The notes: generated by a model not told the origin, from the sequence alone. 64,000 nucleotides of DNA from [Ruminococcus] torques ATCC 27756 (GCF_000153925.1 NZ_DS264344.1:157714-221713); one strand, 5' to 3'. Shown: positions 45,895 to 56,788, counted from the stretch's first letter. Made by a program: numbers and translations.

Positions 45895-48138
45895 CTATTT
45901 TCTTGCTTTTGTTCCTGCTCCATCACGTTTCGCCGTTTTCAATCGATTTAAGGAGACCTCTTTTTCATTATATAGAATCTTTGTTTCCGTTCCTTCTTCA
46001 AAAAGATATACCTTTTCCAGTTCATCTTTTTTCTGAAGACGGATACCTCTGACACCGACTGCAGCTTTTTTCTTTATAGGAACTTCCGTGGCCGGGAATC
46101 TCAAAAAGTACCCGTTCTTTGTCTGAAGAACGACATGCTTATTTTCATTAACAACCCGAACATCGACCAGAGAATCTTCTTCCTGAAGTTTTGTAGCCAG
46201 AATTGTTCGTTTTGCCACCTGAAATTCACTTCCGCTGACTTTTTTTACCATTCCCTGCGCCGTTGAAAACAAAAGCATGGCAAATCTCATCTGCTCGGAA
46301 TCGTATACCGAGACAATCTGTTCATCAGAACTGGAGTAATTGCTGACATTGTCGATCGGAACTCCTTTATCCCTGAATTTTCCATAAGGAAGATCAATTA
46401 CTTTCACCTGGTGCATTTTCCCGCTATTGGTAAAAATACATATTTTCCCCGTGTTCATACAATGGACAATATACTTATTCTCACTATCCGCCGCTTCCTT
46501 ATTTCTTTCGTAAACGGCAACGTCTACTATTCTTGCATATCCGAACCGATCCATCAAAAATACGACTTCCTGTTCTTCGATCTTCTTCTCTTCAAAAACG
46601 GCTTCTTCAGCATTTTCAATGACTGTACGGCGCGCTTTTGCATATTCTTCTTTAAACGATTCAAGTTCTTCCACAATAACTTGCGCCATAGAATCATAAT
46701 TATTGAGAATATCTTCATAACGCGCAATATTCTTCACCGTCTGTTCATGTTCCGCGATCAAAGCCTGTACTTCCAGACCGATGAGGCGATATAAGCGCAT
46801 CTCGAGGATGGCAGCAGCCTGACGTTCTGTAAAGCGTAAAAGCACCGCCATCTTTTTGGAAATAGAAGATTTAAACTTAATATTATCTGTTACGCCATTT
46901 ACAAGACATGCTTTTGCATCTTTTACAGATTTACTGCCTCGAAGGATTTCAATAATAAGATCGATCACATCACATGCTTTGATCAACCCCTCCTGCACCT
47001 CACTTTTTTCCTGTTCTTTTGCAAGAAGTGTTTTGTATTTTCTCGTCGCCAGTTCAAATCGAAAATCTACATGATGCTCAATGATCTTCTTAAGTCCGAG
47101 TGTTTCCGGTCTTCCGTCTGCAACTGCAAGCATATTCACGCCGAATGTGTCTTCAAGGCGCGTCTTTTTATAAAGCATATTTTTTAGATTTTCTACATCT
47201 GCGCCTTTTTTTAATTCCAACACAATCCGAATTCCTTCTTTGGAAGATTGGTTTGAAATATCTGTGATATCTGTTGTTTTCTTTGTCTCTACCAGACCGG
47301 CTACATCATTTAAAAACTTCCCTATTCCCGCTCCGATCATCGTGTATGGGATCTCACTGATCACAAGCTGCTTTTTGCCGCCTTTTAATTCTTCTGTCTC
47401 TACTTTTCCCCGGACTTTGATCTTTCCCTGTCCCGTTTCATATATATTGATCAGATCATCTTTATTAACAACAATTCCGCCTGTCGGAAAATCAGGCCCT
47501 TTTATGTATTTCATCAGTTGTTTTGTAGTGATCGAATCGTTTTTAATATATGCCTTTACCGCATCGATCACTTCTCCGAGATTATGAGGCGGTATACTTG
47601 TCGCCATACCTACCGCAATTCCTTCCGCTCCGTTTACGAGGAGGTTTGGCACACGCATCGGAAGTACAAGCGGTTCTTTTTCTGTTTCGTCAAAATTCGG
47701 TCCGAAATCTACCACATCTTTATCTAGATCTGCAAGGCAGACTTCCTGCGTGAATTTCGTCAGTCTTGCCTCAGTATAACGCATTGCCGCAGCGCCGTCA
47801 CCTTCTATCGAACCGAAGTTTCCGTGACCGTCTACAAGTACCATTCCTTTTTTAAACTCCTGAGCCATAACAACAAGAGATTCGTAGATCGAACTGTCGC
47901 CGTGAGGATGATATTTACCCATCGTATCTCCGACAATACGCGCGCATTTTCTGTACGGCTTATCATAGCGGATTCCCAGTTCGTACATATCATAAAGCGT
48001 ACGGCGCTGAACCGGCTTCAGTCCGTCTCTTACATCCGGAAGTGCCCTGGAAATAATTACGCTCATCGCATAATCAATATATGATTTTTTCATAAGATCC
48101 GAATATTCCGTTCTTATGATCTGTGATTCACTGTTCAT
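45895..48138 (-). CDS. parC: Type IIA topoisomerase subunit A (ParC-type)
   Basis: 747 residues. [21 protein letters not shown] opens the breakage-reunion domain; the catalytic Tyr is in [14 protein letters not shown]. The quinolone region reads [12 protein letters not shown], with the sensitive-type Ser and acidic residue. The C-terminal beta-pinwheel is short and no GyrA-box (QRRGGKG) was found, although [11 protein letters not shown] sits at a related place; this favours topoisomerase IV over gyrase. It follows its partner subunit by 91 bases. Assignment within the gyrase/topo IV family is inference. Confidence 0.85.
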   Translation of the reverse strand: MNSESQIIRTEYSDLMKKSYIDYAMSVIISRALPDVRDGLKPVQRRTLYDMYELGIRYDKPYRKCARIVGDTMGKYHPHGDSSIYESLVVMAQEFKKGMVLVDGHGNFGSIEGDGAAAMRYTEARLTKFTQEVCLADLDKDVVDFGPNFDETEKEPLVLPMRVPNLLVNGAEGIAVGMATSIPPHNLGEVIDAVKAYIKNDSITTKQLMKYIKGPDFPTGGIVVNKDDLINIYETGQGKIKVRGKVETEELKGGKKQLVISEIPYTMIGAGIGKFLNDVAGLVETKKTTDITDISNQSSKEGIRIVLELKKGADVENLKNMLYKKTRLEDTFGVNMLAVADGRPETLGLKKIIEHHVDFRFELATRKYKTLLAKEQEKSEVQEGLIKACDVIDLIIEILRGSKSVKDAKACLVNGVTDNIKFKSSISKKMAVLLRFTERQAAAILEMRLYRLIGLEVQALIAEHEQTVKNIARYEDILNNYDSMAQVIVEELESFKEEYAKARRTVIENAEEAVFEEKKIEEQEVVFLMDRFGYARIVDVAVYERNKEAADSENKYIVHCMNTGKICIFTNSGKMHQVKVIDLPYGKFRDKGVPIDNVSNYSSSDEQIVSVYDSEQMRFAMLLFSTAQGMVKKVSGSEFQVAKRTILATKLQEEDSLVDVRVVNENKHVVLQTKNGYFLRFPATEVPIKKKAAVGVRGIRLQKKDELEKVYLFEEGTETKILYNEKEVSLNRLKTAKRDGAGTKARK

Positions 48139-48229
48139 TTCTCGTCTCCTTCATTTCATTTTGCTCATATGACACAAAGCAAATCCATTTTCTGACACAA
48201 ATCACGTCGACTCTGTTTCGTCATACAGA

Positions 48230-50152
48230 TTATATATCAAGTTCCGCCTCTGTCGCATTTTCATAGATGAATGCCCGCCGCGGAGGCACTTCCGTTCCCA
48301 TAAGCATCTCAGTCACACCGGAAGCCATTCTCGCATCTTCAATCTCAACAAGCTTTAAAAGACGTCTTTTAGGATCAAGTGTTGTTTCCCACAACTGTTC
48401 TGCATCCATCTCTCCAAGCCCTTTATACCTCTGAAGAGTAAACGGTCCTTTGTGTGTCCTTCGATATTTTTCAAGCGCCTTATCATCGTAAAGATATTCC
48501 TCTTCTCCGCTTTTCGGCATTGCCTTATAAAGCGGCGGCATTGCAATATACACGTGCCCCTCATAAATCAGTTCCGGCATAAACCGATAGAACAGCGTCA
48601 GCAAAAGTGTTGAAATATGAGCTCCGTCTACATCTGCATCTGCCATAATTATGATCTTATCGTATCGAAGCTTTGTAATATCGAAGTCATTGCCGTATCC
48701 TTCGGAAAATCCACATCCGAACGCATTGATCATCGTTTTTATTTCTGCATTCGCAAGGACTTTATCAATACTTGCTTTCTCCACGTTTAATATTTTCCCG
48801 CGAATAGGAAGAATCGCCTGAAAGTTTCTGTTTCTGGCCGTTTTTGCCGAACCTCCCGCCGAATCTCCCTCAACAATAAATATCTCGCACTTTTTCGGAT
48901 CTCTGCTCTCGCAGTTTGCGAGTTTTCCGTTACTGTCAAACGAATATTTTTGCTTCGTCAAAAGATTCGTTTTCGCCTTTTCTTCTGTCTTACGGATTTT
49001 CGCCGCCTTTTCCGCACTTGACAATACCGTTTTTAAAACGTCCAGGTTACGGTCAAAATAAAGAACAATTTCATCTCCCGCAACTTTACCGACCGCTTTT
49101 GCCGCGTCGGGATTGTCCAGTTTTGTCTTTGTCTGCCCTTCAAATCTAGGATCCGGATGTTTGATCGAAATAATCGCTGTCATCCCGTTTCGGATATCAG
49201 CTCCCGTAAAGTTCGTATCCTTCTCTTTTAAAATACCGATTTCTCTTGCATACTGATTCATAACCGTCGTAAATGTCGTTTTAAATCCGGTTAAATGCGT
49301 TCCGCCCTCGGCATTGTAAATATTGTTGCAGAAACCGAGCACATTCTCATGAAATTCATTAACATACTGAAATGCCGCCTCCACTTCAATACCGTCTGCT
49401 TCCCCTTTAAAATAAACAGGCTCATGAAGCGCCTCTTTTTTCTTATTCAGATCTCTGATAAACCCGATGATTCCCTCCGGTTCATGATATTCGATATGCT
49501 CGGTCTGATCTCCTCTTTTATCTTCGAATATTATCGTCAGTTCCGGGTTAAGATATGCTGTTTCATGCAGCCTGCTTTTTACTTCCTCCGCCCGGAACTT
49601 CGTCTTTTCAAAAATCGTATCATCAGGCAGAAAATTAATTGTTGTTCCTGTCTTTTTTGTCTTTCCGATCTTAGGAAGAAGTCCGTTTTCCAGTTCAATG
49701 ACAGGAACTCCGCGCTCATATCTGTCATGGTATACCGCCCCATCACGGCTGATCTTAACATCCATATATGTAGAAAGTGCATTTACAACAGAAGAACCGA
49801 CGCCATGAAGACCTCCGCTTGTCTTATACGCCGAATCGTCAAATTTTCCCCCTGCATGAAGTGTGGTAAACACAAGCCTTGCCGCAGAAATTCCTTTTTG
49901 ATGCATATCAACCGGAATTCCCCTCCCGTTATCGGTTACTGTTGCCGTTCCGTCTTTTTCTAAAACAACACGGATTTCCGTACAAAATCCTGCCAGATGT
50001 TCATCCACGGAATTGTCCACAATTTCATAAATAAGATGATTCAGACCTTTTGTCGATACACTTCCGATATACATTCCCGGGCGTTTTCGTACCGCCTCTA
50101 ATCCTTCCAATACAGAAATACTCCCTGCATCATATGTATTATTTCCAGCCAT
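48230..50152 (-). CDS. parE: Type IIA topoisomerase subunit B (ParE/GyrB-type)
   Basis: 640 residues. The GHKL ATPase domain has VRKRPGMYIGSVSTKGLNHL, IVDNSVDEHLAGF, DNGRGIPVDMH and GLHGVGSSVVNALS. The TOPRIM domain has FIVEGDSAGGSAK, PIRGKILNVEKA and MADADVDGAHI, and the C-terminus FTLQRYKGLGEMDAEQLWETT. It lacks the long insertion of E. coli GyrB. Because subunit A has no GyrA-box the pair is called ParE/ParC, but GyrB cannot be excluded from this subunit alone. GGAG precedes the ATG. Confidence 0.85.
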   Translation of the reverse strand: MAGNNTYDAGSISVLEGLEAVRKRPGMYIGSVSTKGLNHLIYEIVDNSVDEHLAGFCTEIRVVLEKDGTATVTDNGRGIPVDMHQKGISAARLVFTTLHAGGKFDDSAYKTSGGLHGVGSSVVNALSTYMDVKISRDGAVYHDRYERGVPVIELENGLLPKIGKTKKTGTTINFLPDDTIFEKTKFRAEEVKSRLHETAYLNPELTIIFEDKRGDQTEHIEYHEPEGIIGFIRDLNKKKEALHEPVYFKGEADGIEVEAAFQYVNEFHENVLGFCNNIYNAEGGTHLTGFKTTFTTVMNQYAREIGILKEKDTNFTGADIRNGMTAIISIKHPDPRFEGQTKTKLDNPDAAKAVGKVAGDEIVLYFDRNLDVLKTVLSSAEKAAKIRKTEEKAKTNLLTKQKYSFDSNGKLANCESRDPKKCEIFIVEGDSAGGSAKTARNRNFQAILPIRGKILNVEKASIDKVLANAEIKTMINAFGCGFSEGYGNDFDITKLRYDKIIIMADADVDGAHISTLLLTLFYRFMPELIYEGHVYIAMPPLYKAMPKSGEEEYLYDDKALEKYRRTHKGPFTLQRYKGLGEMDAEQLWETTLDPKRRLLKLVEIEDARMASGVTEMLMGTEVPPRRAFIYENATEAELDI

Positions 50153-50253
50153 TTACCTTCTCCTTTACCGGATCATTCCTTCTATTTTTCTCGACTTCTT
50201 TTCTTATGCCGCACTAATTTTGTTTCACGCTATAACGAGATTGTACCCTCAGA

Positions 50254-50284
50254 TGCCGGATGTTGTTCCTTTCATCTGAGGGTA
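50254..50284. other. Hairpin between parE and spoIIP
   Basis: TACCCTCAGATG and CATCTGAGGGTA form a perfect 12-bp stem. A T-rich run follows only on the plus strand, which has no gene here, so its use as a terminator of spoIIP is uncertain. Confidence 0.5.
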
Positions 50285-50333
50285 TTATTTTCTATGATAC
50301 CACCCGTTTTCGATCTTGTAAATAGAATCCTTG

Positions 50334-51542
50334 TCATTCCAGTATAACTTCACACAGCGTATCTGCCACGACCTCCATCGCATTTTTCATTTCTTCTACA
50401 GTATTTGTCTGCGCACCGGCTTCAATCAACAGAGACTTCGGCAGCAGATGCAGATTATATCTATATGCCCGCAGATAAATATGTCTTGCAAACCCGGGAT
50501 ACATTCGTTCTGACGCAAGCTGCATCTGAAGAGAAAACGCCAGATTATCCTGTATGTACGGATTATAAAGATAATCGATATCTCCGTTTGTGCGAGATCG
50601 GCTCAATCCATTAAAATACATGATCTTTGCAGTCGGCTTTCCGTTTACTTCTGTGACTAAGTGCGTTCCCTCGGCAACGCCATCCCTATGAAGGTCGATT
50701 GCCACCTCGATCGTTGGGTTTGCCTCCAGAATCGGTCTGACAGACGCTTCTGCGTTTTCATATGCATTACTCCTGTCGAGCTGTCCGTTAATAATATCAT
50801 ATACCCCTGTGTCATGGATTGTTTTGATTCCCCGCTTATTTAAAAGCTCTGTCAGATATTCCCCTATTCCGATAATACTTGTGGCAGGATCTCCCGGAAT
50901 TGAATCGACAAATTCCTCCTGTGAATGAGTATGAAATATCAATACTTTCGGACCATCTTCCTTTTTATTGATCTTCATACTCCTCCCAAGAAGGTCATCT
51001 GCATTCAACTGTTCAGGACCAATCATCGTAGAGCTGTCTACCGTATAAAAATTACTAAGCAAATAATCAAAATCTCTTAACCTCTCAATAGACATATCGA
51101 CAGAAGAAAGTGACGTTTCTCCCGACGGCTGCACATTTTGCGCCGTTTCAGGAGACTCTTTACTAATAAGATTTCCGTTTTCATCGATACAGTTCTCATC
51201 GTTTGCCTGCGCCTCTAAAATTTGAGCAACAGTTTCTTGATCTTCTGCCGTAAATCCCTCTCTCCTATGCTCCATCGCATACCCTGCTGTCGGAAGAAAC
51301 AGATAAGATTGTTCTATAAAAAACTCGTGAACTGTTTTTTGCGGGCTTCTGTTCAAATATGCAAGCCGCGGCATGTACATCTCTTCCGCACCCGAAAAAA
51401 TATGAGTTTGGAAACCATACATTCGAGCCGACCACATTCCTTCCGAAATCAAACAAATCATTGCCAGAAAGAAAAACAGAAACCGGATCATCCGCTTCTT
51501 CCGTTCTCGTTCTTTTTCTAATATCCGAAATCGATCCGCCAT
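50334..51542 (-). CDS. spoIIP: Stage II sporulation protein P
   Basis: 402 residues. SpoIIP is a peptidoglycan amidase and endopeptidase that thins septal wall for engulfment with SpoIID and SpoIIM. One membrane helix (about 18-38) precedes the extracellular catalytic domain with VLIFHTHSQEEFVDS, TGVYDIINGQLDRSNAYENA, EVAIDLHRDGVAEG and LIEAGAQTNTVEEM, which carry the metal-binding and catalytic residues of the family. It follows gpr by 52 bases, the same order as in Bacillus. It shows that the organism has an endospore programme. Confidence 0.94.
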   Translation of the reverse strand: MADRFRILEKERERKKRMIRFLFFFLAMICLISEGMWSARMYGFQTHIFSGAEEMYMPRLAYLNRSPQKTVHEFFIEQSYLFLPTAGYAMEHRREGFTAEDQETVAQILEAQANDENCIDENGNLISKESPETAQNVQPSGETSLSSVDMSIERLRDFDYLLSNFYTVDSSTMIGPEQLNADDLLGRSMKINKKEDGPKVLIFHTHSQEEFVDSIPGDPATSIIGIGEYLTELLNKRGIKTIHDTGVYDIINGQLDRSNAYENAEASVRPILEANPTIEVAIDLHRDGVAEGTHLVTEVNGKPTAKIMYFNGLSRSRTNGDIDYLYNPYIQDNLAFSLQMQLASERMYPGFARHIYLRAYRYNLHLLPKSLLIEAGAQTNTVEEMKNAMEVVADTLCEVILE

Positions 51543-51594
51543 CAGACATCGTCCTTTCTATTACTTCTGACAGTGTATGCTTTGTTCTTTTCTC

Positions 51595-52581
51595 TTATGC
51601 TTCCGATCTGCCTGAACCGGCCGAAAAAAGCATATTGATCGCTTCCGATAAAGTATGACTGATATGATGAACCATTTCATCAACATCTTTAGGCGTGACA
51701 AACATTCCGTTTAAATGAGGAGAGATCAGCTCTTTTACAAATTCATATTTTTCTCCGGCGTTATAGGAACGCAGCACTTCCCCGACTCCTTTTAAAGAAT
51801 CCGAAGATTCAAGAGCCCTTATAAAGTTTTCCATTGTATCATTTACAATCGTTGCTGCGTCTACAACTGTCGGCACACCGATTCCGATAACAGGTACTCC
51901 TAATGTTTCCATTGTCATCCCGTTTCTGTGATTCCCCACTCCACTTCCGGGATGAATCCCGGTATCTGCGATCTGAATCGTCCGGTTCAATCGCTTACTG
52001 TTTCTTGCTGCCAATGCATCAACTGCAATAATAACATCAGGATTCGTTTCCGATACAATCCCACGCACGATCTCCGCACTTTCCATTCCCGTTTGCCCCA
52101 TCACTCCCGGCACGACAGCGCTGATCATCGGCGCGTCGTCGACTCCTATTGCATATTTTCCATATTCTTTTACAATATGCCGCGTCACGGATAAATGATC
52201 TGCCACGCAAGGTCCCAGTGAATCCGGAGTAACTTCTCTATTCCCCAGCCCTACTACAAGAATAGATAGATCTTTATCTTTTACTTCAAATTTTCGGATC
52301 AGTTCCTTTATAAAAGAACATACCTTTTCGGCAATCACGGTCTGACTTTTTTCATCAGGCATTGCCAAATTAGGAGTTTCTATCGTCAAATAAGTTCCTA
52401 CAGGTTTTCCCATTGCCTTTGCTCCGTTTTCTGTTTTGATCTCCACTCTTGTAACACGAAGTTCTGATGCTTCATCATAATCTTCTTCAAGAACTACCCC
52501 TGATATTTCTACATGATCTGATTCAAACCTTTCTTTTTCTTCAAGCGCAAGATCTGTCCGCACACTATAATTTTTTATCAT
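51595..52581 (-). CDS. gpr: Germination protease GPR
   Basis: 328 residues. GPR is an aspartic-type spore endopeptidase, made as a zymogen, that degrades small acid-soluble proteins at germination. The N-terminal VRTDLALEEKE matches both the propeptide region and its target motif. Family blocks include VVGLGNREVTPDSLGP, GVMGQTGMESAEIVRGI, DALAARNSKRLNRTIQI and TGIHPGSGVGNHR. GAGGATGAG is the ribosome site. GAATA and AATACTA at about 52605-52635 recall late sporulation promoters, but their spacing does not fit. Confidence 0.96.
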   Translation of the reverse strand: MIKNYSVRTDLALEEKERFESDHVEISGVVLEEDYDEASELRVTRVEIKTENGAKAMGKPVGTYLTIETPNLAMPDEKSQTVIAEKVCSFIKELIRKFEVKDKDLSILVVGLGNREVTPDSLGPCVADHLSVTRHIVKEYGKYAIGVDDAPMISAVVPGVMGQTGMESAEIVRGIVSETNPDVIIAVDALAARNSKRLNRTIQIADTGIHPGSGVGNHRNGMTMETLGVPVIGIGVPTVVDAATIVNDTMENFIRALESSDSLKGVGEVLRSYNAGEKYEFVKELISPHLNGMFVTPKDVDEMVHHISHTLSEAINMLFSAGSGRSEA

Positions 52582-52744
52582 ATCTCATCCTCGCTTTTTA
52601 TGTTCTTATTATAGTATTCCTGCTGTTTTTATATTCAAACCGTCTTTTTAATGCAGATACTGTGTTTTTTTATTCCGGTTTTCCAAATAATGCAGTTTTT
52701 CTCTATATATGTTCCATAATTCCCAATATTTATTAAAATATGTA

Positions 52745-52773
52745 TTGACAACCCTTTAGAGTTGGCATAAAAT
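52745..52773 (+). promoter_or_regulatory. rpsT promoter
   Basis: TTGACA (52745-52750), 17 bases, TAAAAT (52768-52773): near-perfect, about 92 bases before the rpsT start. Confidence 0.9.
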
Positions 52774-52783
52774 AAATGAGTAT

Positions 52784-52820
52784 GTTTCAGCAGAACGTCC
52801 GTGTCCGAGTCTGCGGAAAC
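52784..52820 (+). promoter_or_regulatory. Hairpin in the rpsT leader
   Basis: GTTTCAGCAGA pairs with TCTGCGGAAAC with one mismatch, at the 5' end of the predicted transcript. It may stabilise the mRNA or take part in S20 autoregulation. Confidence 0.55.
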
Positions 52821-52864
52821 TCAAATTACATTTGAAATCATAGATATATTTGGAGGTGTACGCA

Positions 52865-53128
52865 TTGGCTAACATTAAGTCTGCTAAGAAAAGAATTTTA
52901 GTAAACGAGACAAAAGCTGCAAGAAACAAAGCAATTAAGTCTAAAGTAAAAACTGCTGTAAAGAAAGTGGAAGCTGCAGTTGCCGCTAAAGACGCTGAAA
53001 CTGCTAAGACTGCTCTTCGCGCAGCGATCGTCGAGATTTCCAAAGCTGGAACAAAAGGTGTTTATCACAAAAAAACTGTTTCCAGAAAGATTTCTCGTCT
53101 TTCCAAAGCTGTAAGCAGCATTGCTTAA
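52865..53128 (+). CDS. rpsT: 30S ribosomal protein S20
   Basis: 87 residues, basic and alanine-rich, as usual for S20. ANIKSAKKRILVNETKAARN and the C-terminal KGVYHKKTVSRKISRLSKAV are the family ends. S20 binds 16S rRNA helices at the base of the 30S body. GGAGGT at 52852 is 8 bases before TTG 52865; TTG starts are known for S20 genes and are used for autoregulation in E. coli. It has its own promoter, structured leader and terminator. Confidence 0.97.
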   Translation: MANIKSAKKRILVNETKAARNKAIKSKVKTAVKKVEAAVAAKDAETAKTALRAAIVEISKAGTKGVYHKKTVSRKISRLSKAVSSIA

Positions 53129-53155
53129 TCTTATTAATAGAATTGATAAAAATAG

Positions 53156-53195
53156 AAAAGACATTTGCTCCCGTCAGGCAGATGTCTTTTTTTGT
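53156..53195 (+). terminator. rpsT terminator
   Basis: AAAAGACATTTGC and GCAGATGTCTTTT pair around a 9-base loop, followed by a T-run. Confidence 0.88.
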
Positions 53196-53234
53196 ACATA
53201 ATCTTATCATCATAAACAAAAAGACATTTTCATA

Positions 53235-53271
53235 CAAAAAGACGCTTCGCGTAATGCAAGGCGTCTTTTTG
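53235..53271 (-). terminator. ilvC terminator
   Basis: CAAAAAGACGC and GCGTCTTTTTG form an 11-bp stem just after ilvC; T-runs occur on either strand, so it may also back up the rpsT terminator. Confidence 0.8.
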
Positions 53272-53284
53272 TAATTATATCCTA

Positions 53285-54316
<1,032 letters not shown>

Positions 54317-54327
54317 CTAAATGATAA

Positions 54328-54825
54328 TTAAAAATATGCTACATCCTTACTTCCTCTGGAAAGACCTGTAATACCTGTTCTTGCAAGTTCCAGTATCTCA
54401 TATCCTCGAAGAAGATTCAGAAAAGCTTCCAGTTTACTCTGAGTTCCGGTGAGTTCGATGATCAGCGAGTCCTCTTCGACATCAACTATCTTCGCTCTGA
54501 AAATATCTGCCACTGAAATAATCTCGCCCCTTTGGGATGCGTTTGCCCGCAGTTTTACCATGATCAGTTCGCGGTATACTGACTCTCCGTCTTTCAAAAC
54601 TTTTATATCAACGACATCTTCCAGCTTCCTTACCTGTTTTTCTATCTGGGATAAAATCAGCTCATCCCCCGATGCAACTACTGTAATCCTCGTAAACCTC
54701 GTATCGGTCGTCGCACCTGCCGTGATGCTGTCTATACTGTATCCGCGTCTGCTGAATAACCCTGCAATACGGCTCAACACTCCCGGATTATTGTCTACAA
54801 GCAATGAAAATACCTGACTTCTCAT
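54328..54825 (-). CDS. ilvN: Acetolactate synthase small (regulatory) subunit
   Basis: 165 residues. The N-terminal ACT domain (about 3-75, SLLVDNNPGVLSRIAGLFSRRGYSIDS) binds valine for feedback control; the C-terminal domain (about 80-160) activates the catalytic subunit. The large subunit gene ilvB is not next to it in this window and must lie elsewhere. A consensus promoter and a hairpin lie directly upstream. GGAGAGGA is the ribosome site. Confidence 0.95.
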   Translation of the reverse strand: MRSQVFSLLVDNNPGVLSRIAGLFSRRGYSIDSITAGATTDTRFTRITVVASGDELILSQIEKQVRKLEDVVDIKVLKDGESVYRELIMVKLRANASQRGEIISVADIFRAKIVDVEEDSLIIELTGTQSKLEAFLNLLRGYEILELARTGITGLSRGSKDVAYF

Positions 54826-54847
54826 GTGTTCCTCTCCTTCTTCTCTA

Positions 54848-54873
54848 AAAAAACAGAGTGCGTTCTGTTTTTA
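54848..54873 (-). terminator. Hairpin with T-run in the ilvN leader
   Basis: On the minus strand AAAACAGA, a short loop, TCTGTTTTTTT: a terminator-like hairpin only about 10 bases after the predicted start and about 20 bases before ilvN. It may be a 5'-end attenuator or the terminator of the upstream ABC-F gene; the two cannot be separated from sequence. Confidence 0.5.
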
Positions 54874-54882
54874 TATTTTATA

Positions 54883-54911
54883 ATATTACCAACTCAGCTA
54901 TTCTTTGTCAA
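54883..54911 (-). promoter_or_regulatory. ilvNC promoter
   Basis: Reading leftwards, TTGACA (54906-54911), 17 bases, TAATAT (54883-54888). Confidence 0.82.
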
Positions 54912-54982
54912 GATGTTGTGCTAAAATTTTTACATATTTGATGACCGTTCAGTCAGTCTAAAATCAAGAATGAAATCAAAAG

Positions 54983-56788
54983 TTATACGCAGCCGATCTT
55001 TTCTGCAATCTCGTTTAAATAAACCCATCTTTCTGTTTTTTCGTCAAGCTGTGCCTGTACTTTCTCCTGTTCCTCAAATAACTCTTTTAGTTTAACAGAA
55101 TTGGTCGCATTCGCATTGATCTGCATTTTAATTTTTTCTATTCTTTCTTCAAGCGCTGCGATATCGTCATCAATCGTCTCAAATTCTCTTTGTTCTTTAT
55201 AAGAAAATTTAACCTTCTGCGGCGCATTTTGTTTCCAGCTTTTCGGATTACTTTCCGCAGGATCTTTCGGAAGATTTCCGCGCGAATTTTCGGTTTTGTC
55301 TGTAAACTGCGTTGATGCAGATTCTCTTTTCTTTACATTCAAATAATCGGTATATCCTCCTTCAAACTGACGGATATGCCCCTTCCCATCTAACTCGAAA
55401 ATGCGATCCACAATGTTATCTAAAAAATAGCGGTCATGCGATACGGTGATCACGATTCCCGAAAAAGAGTTTAAATAATCTTCCAAAATCGTAAGTGTGG
55501 GAATATCAAGATTATTTCCCGCCTCGTCAAACAAAAGAACATTTGCATTTTCGGCAAGTACGCCAAGAAGATGCAGCCTTCTCTTCTCTCCGCCCGAAAG
55601 TTTACCTATCGGAGCATACTGCATATCAGGAGTAAACAAAAAACGCTCCAACAACGCTGACGCACTGATTTTTCCTTCTCGTGTCGTAATATATTCTGCA
55701 ATATCTTTCACATAATCGATCACTCTTTGAGAAGGATCCATCTCTTGTTCTTCCTGTGCAAAATATCCGATCTTGATCGTTTCTCCGATCTCAATGTTTC
55801 CACTGTCCGGAATCACCTGTCCCGCGATCATTTTCATAAGAGTTGATTTTCCGCATCCATTTGGTCCTATGATTCCAAGTCTTTGATTTTTTAACACAAT
55901 ATAACTGAAATCATCCAGTATCACTTTTTCTCCGTATTTTTTACTCACATGATGAAGTTCGATCGTCTTTTTCCCCATTCTGGTTTCTACCGAATCAAGT
56001 TCTACTGTTTGATCTTTTATCGGAGTATTTCCGTTTTTCAGTTGTTCAAGACGCTCCAGTCTCGCTCTTTGTTTCGTTGTTCTGGCACGACACCCGCGTT
56101 TCGCCCATTCAAGTTCCATTCTCAAAACACTCTGTCTCTTTCGTTCAGATGCTGATTCCATCTCTTCTCTTTGCGCCTTCAGTTCAAGAAACCCTGAGTA
56201 GTCAGAGTCGTATCCATACATTTTTCCATGACTGATCTCCAAAATACGATTTGTAACTCTGTCAAGAAAATACCGGTCGTGAGTTACCATAATAACGGTT
56301 CCTTTATAGGACCGAAGATATTCTTCCAGCCATCGGATCATCGCTTCATCCAAATGGTTCGTAGGCTCATCCAGCAAAAGTACGTCAAAATCATCTGACA
56401 GTATTTTTGCAAGCACAACCCGTTTTTTCTGTCCTCCTGATAAATGCTCGATTTTCTGATCAAACCGGGTGATATTTAATTCCGTCAGATTACTTTCTAC
56501 TTTCCAATTCTCTTCCCCTTTTTTTAATGCATATGACCGAATCGTACTGTCTTCTGAAAAAACCGGATTTTGCGGCACATAGGCAAGCTTCAGTCCATTT
56601 TGTTTTATAATCTGTCCTTTATCCGGTGTTTCTTCTCCTGCTATCATTTTAAGAAGCGTTGATTTTCCGGTACCGTTGATCCCTACGATCCCGATTTTAT
56701 CTCCTTTTTGAATTCCGAATGACGCATCGTCAAATATTATTTTCTCACCGTATATTTTATAGAGATGTTCCACATTTATAATATTCAT
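54983..56788 (-). CDS. ABC-F family ATPase (Uup-like)
   Basis: 601 residues. Two ABC domains in one chain without membrane helices: Walker A GINGTGKSTLLKMI and GPNGCGKSTLMKMI, signatures LSGGQKKRVVLA and LSGGEKRRLHLL, with the ABC-F linker between (about 230-290) and a C-terminal coiled coil (about 530-600) as in Uup. ABC-F proteins act on ribosomes; some protect against antibiotics. The second Walker B runs LLFDEAGNNLD where DEPTNDLD is usual. AAGGAG 7 bases upstream places the start at 56788. An ABC-F with an antibiotic role cannot be told from a housekeeping one. Confidence 0.88.
   Translation of the reverse strand: MNIINVEHLYKIYGEKIIFDDASFGIQKGDKIGIVGINGTGKSTLLKMIAGEETPDKGQIIKQNGLKLAYVPQNPVFSEDSTIRSYALKKGEENWKVESNLTELNITRFDQKIEHLSGGQKKRVVLAKILSDDFDVLLLDEPTNHLDEAMIRWLEEYLRSYKGTVIMVTHDRYFLDRVTNRILEISHGKMYGYDSDYSGFLELKAQREEMESASERKRQSVLRMELEWAKRGCRARTTKQRARLERLEQLKNGNTPIKDQTVELDSVETRMGKKTIELHHVSKKYGEKVILDDFSYIVLKNQRLGIIGPNGCGKSTLMKMIAGQVIPDSGNIEIGETIKIGYFAQEEQEMDPSQRVIDYVKDIAEYITTREGKISASALLERFLFTPDMQYAPIGKLSGGEKRRLHLLGVLAENANVLLFDEAGNNLDIPTLTILEDYLNSFSGIVITVSHDRYFLDNIVDRIFELDGKGHIRQFEGGYTDYLNVKKRESASTQFTDKTENSRGNLPKDPAESNPKSWKQNAPQKVKFSYKEQREFETIDDDIAALEERIEKIKMQINANATNSVKLKELFEEQEKVQAQLDEKTERWVYLNEIAEKIGCV

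Noticed and set aside
52600..52640. Sigma-G/F promoter before gpr
   Set aside because: GAATA and AATACTA-like boxes are present but only about 11-13 bases apart, not the usual spacing, so no promoter is claimed.
54826..54982. T-box leader in front of ilvNC
   Set aside because: No specifier loop, no AGGGTGGNACCGCG-like box, and the leader is far too short after the consensus promoter.
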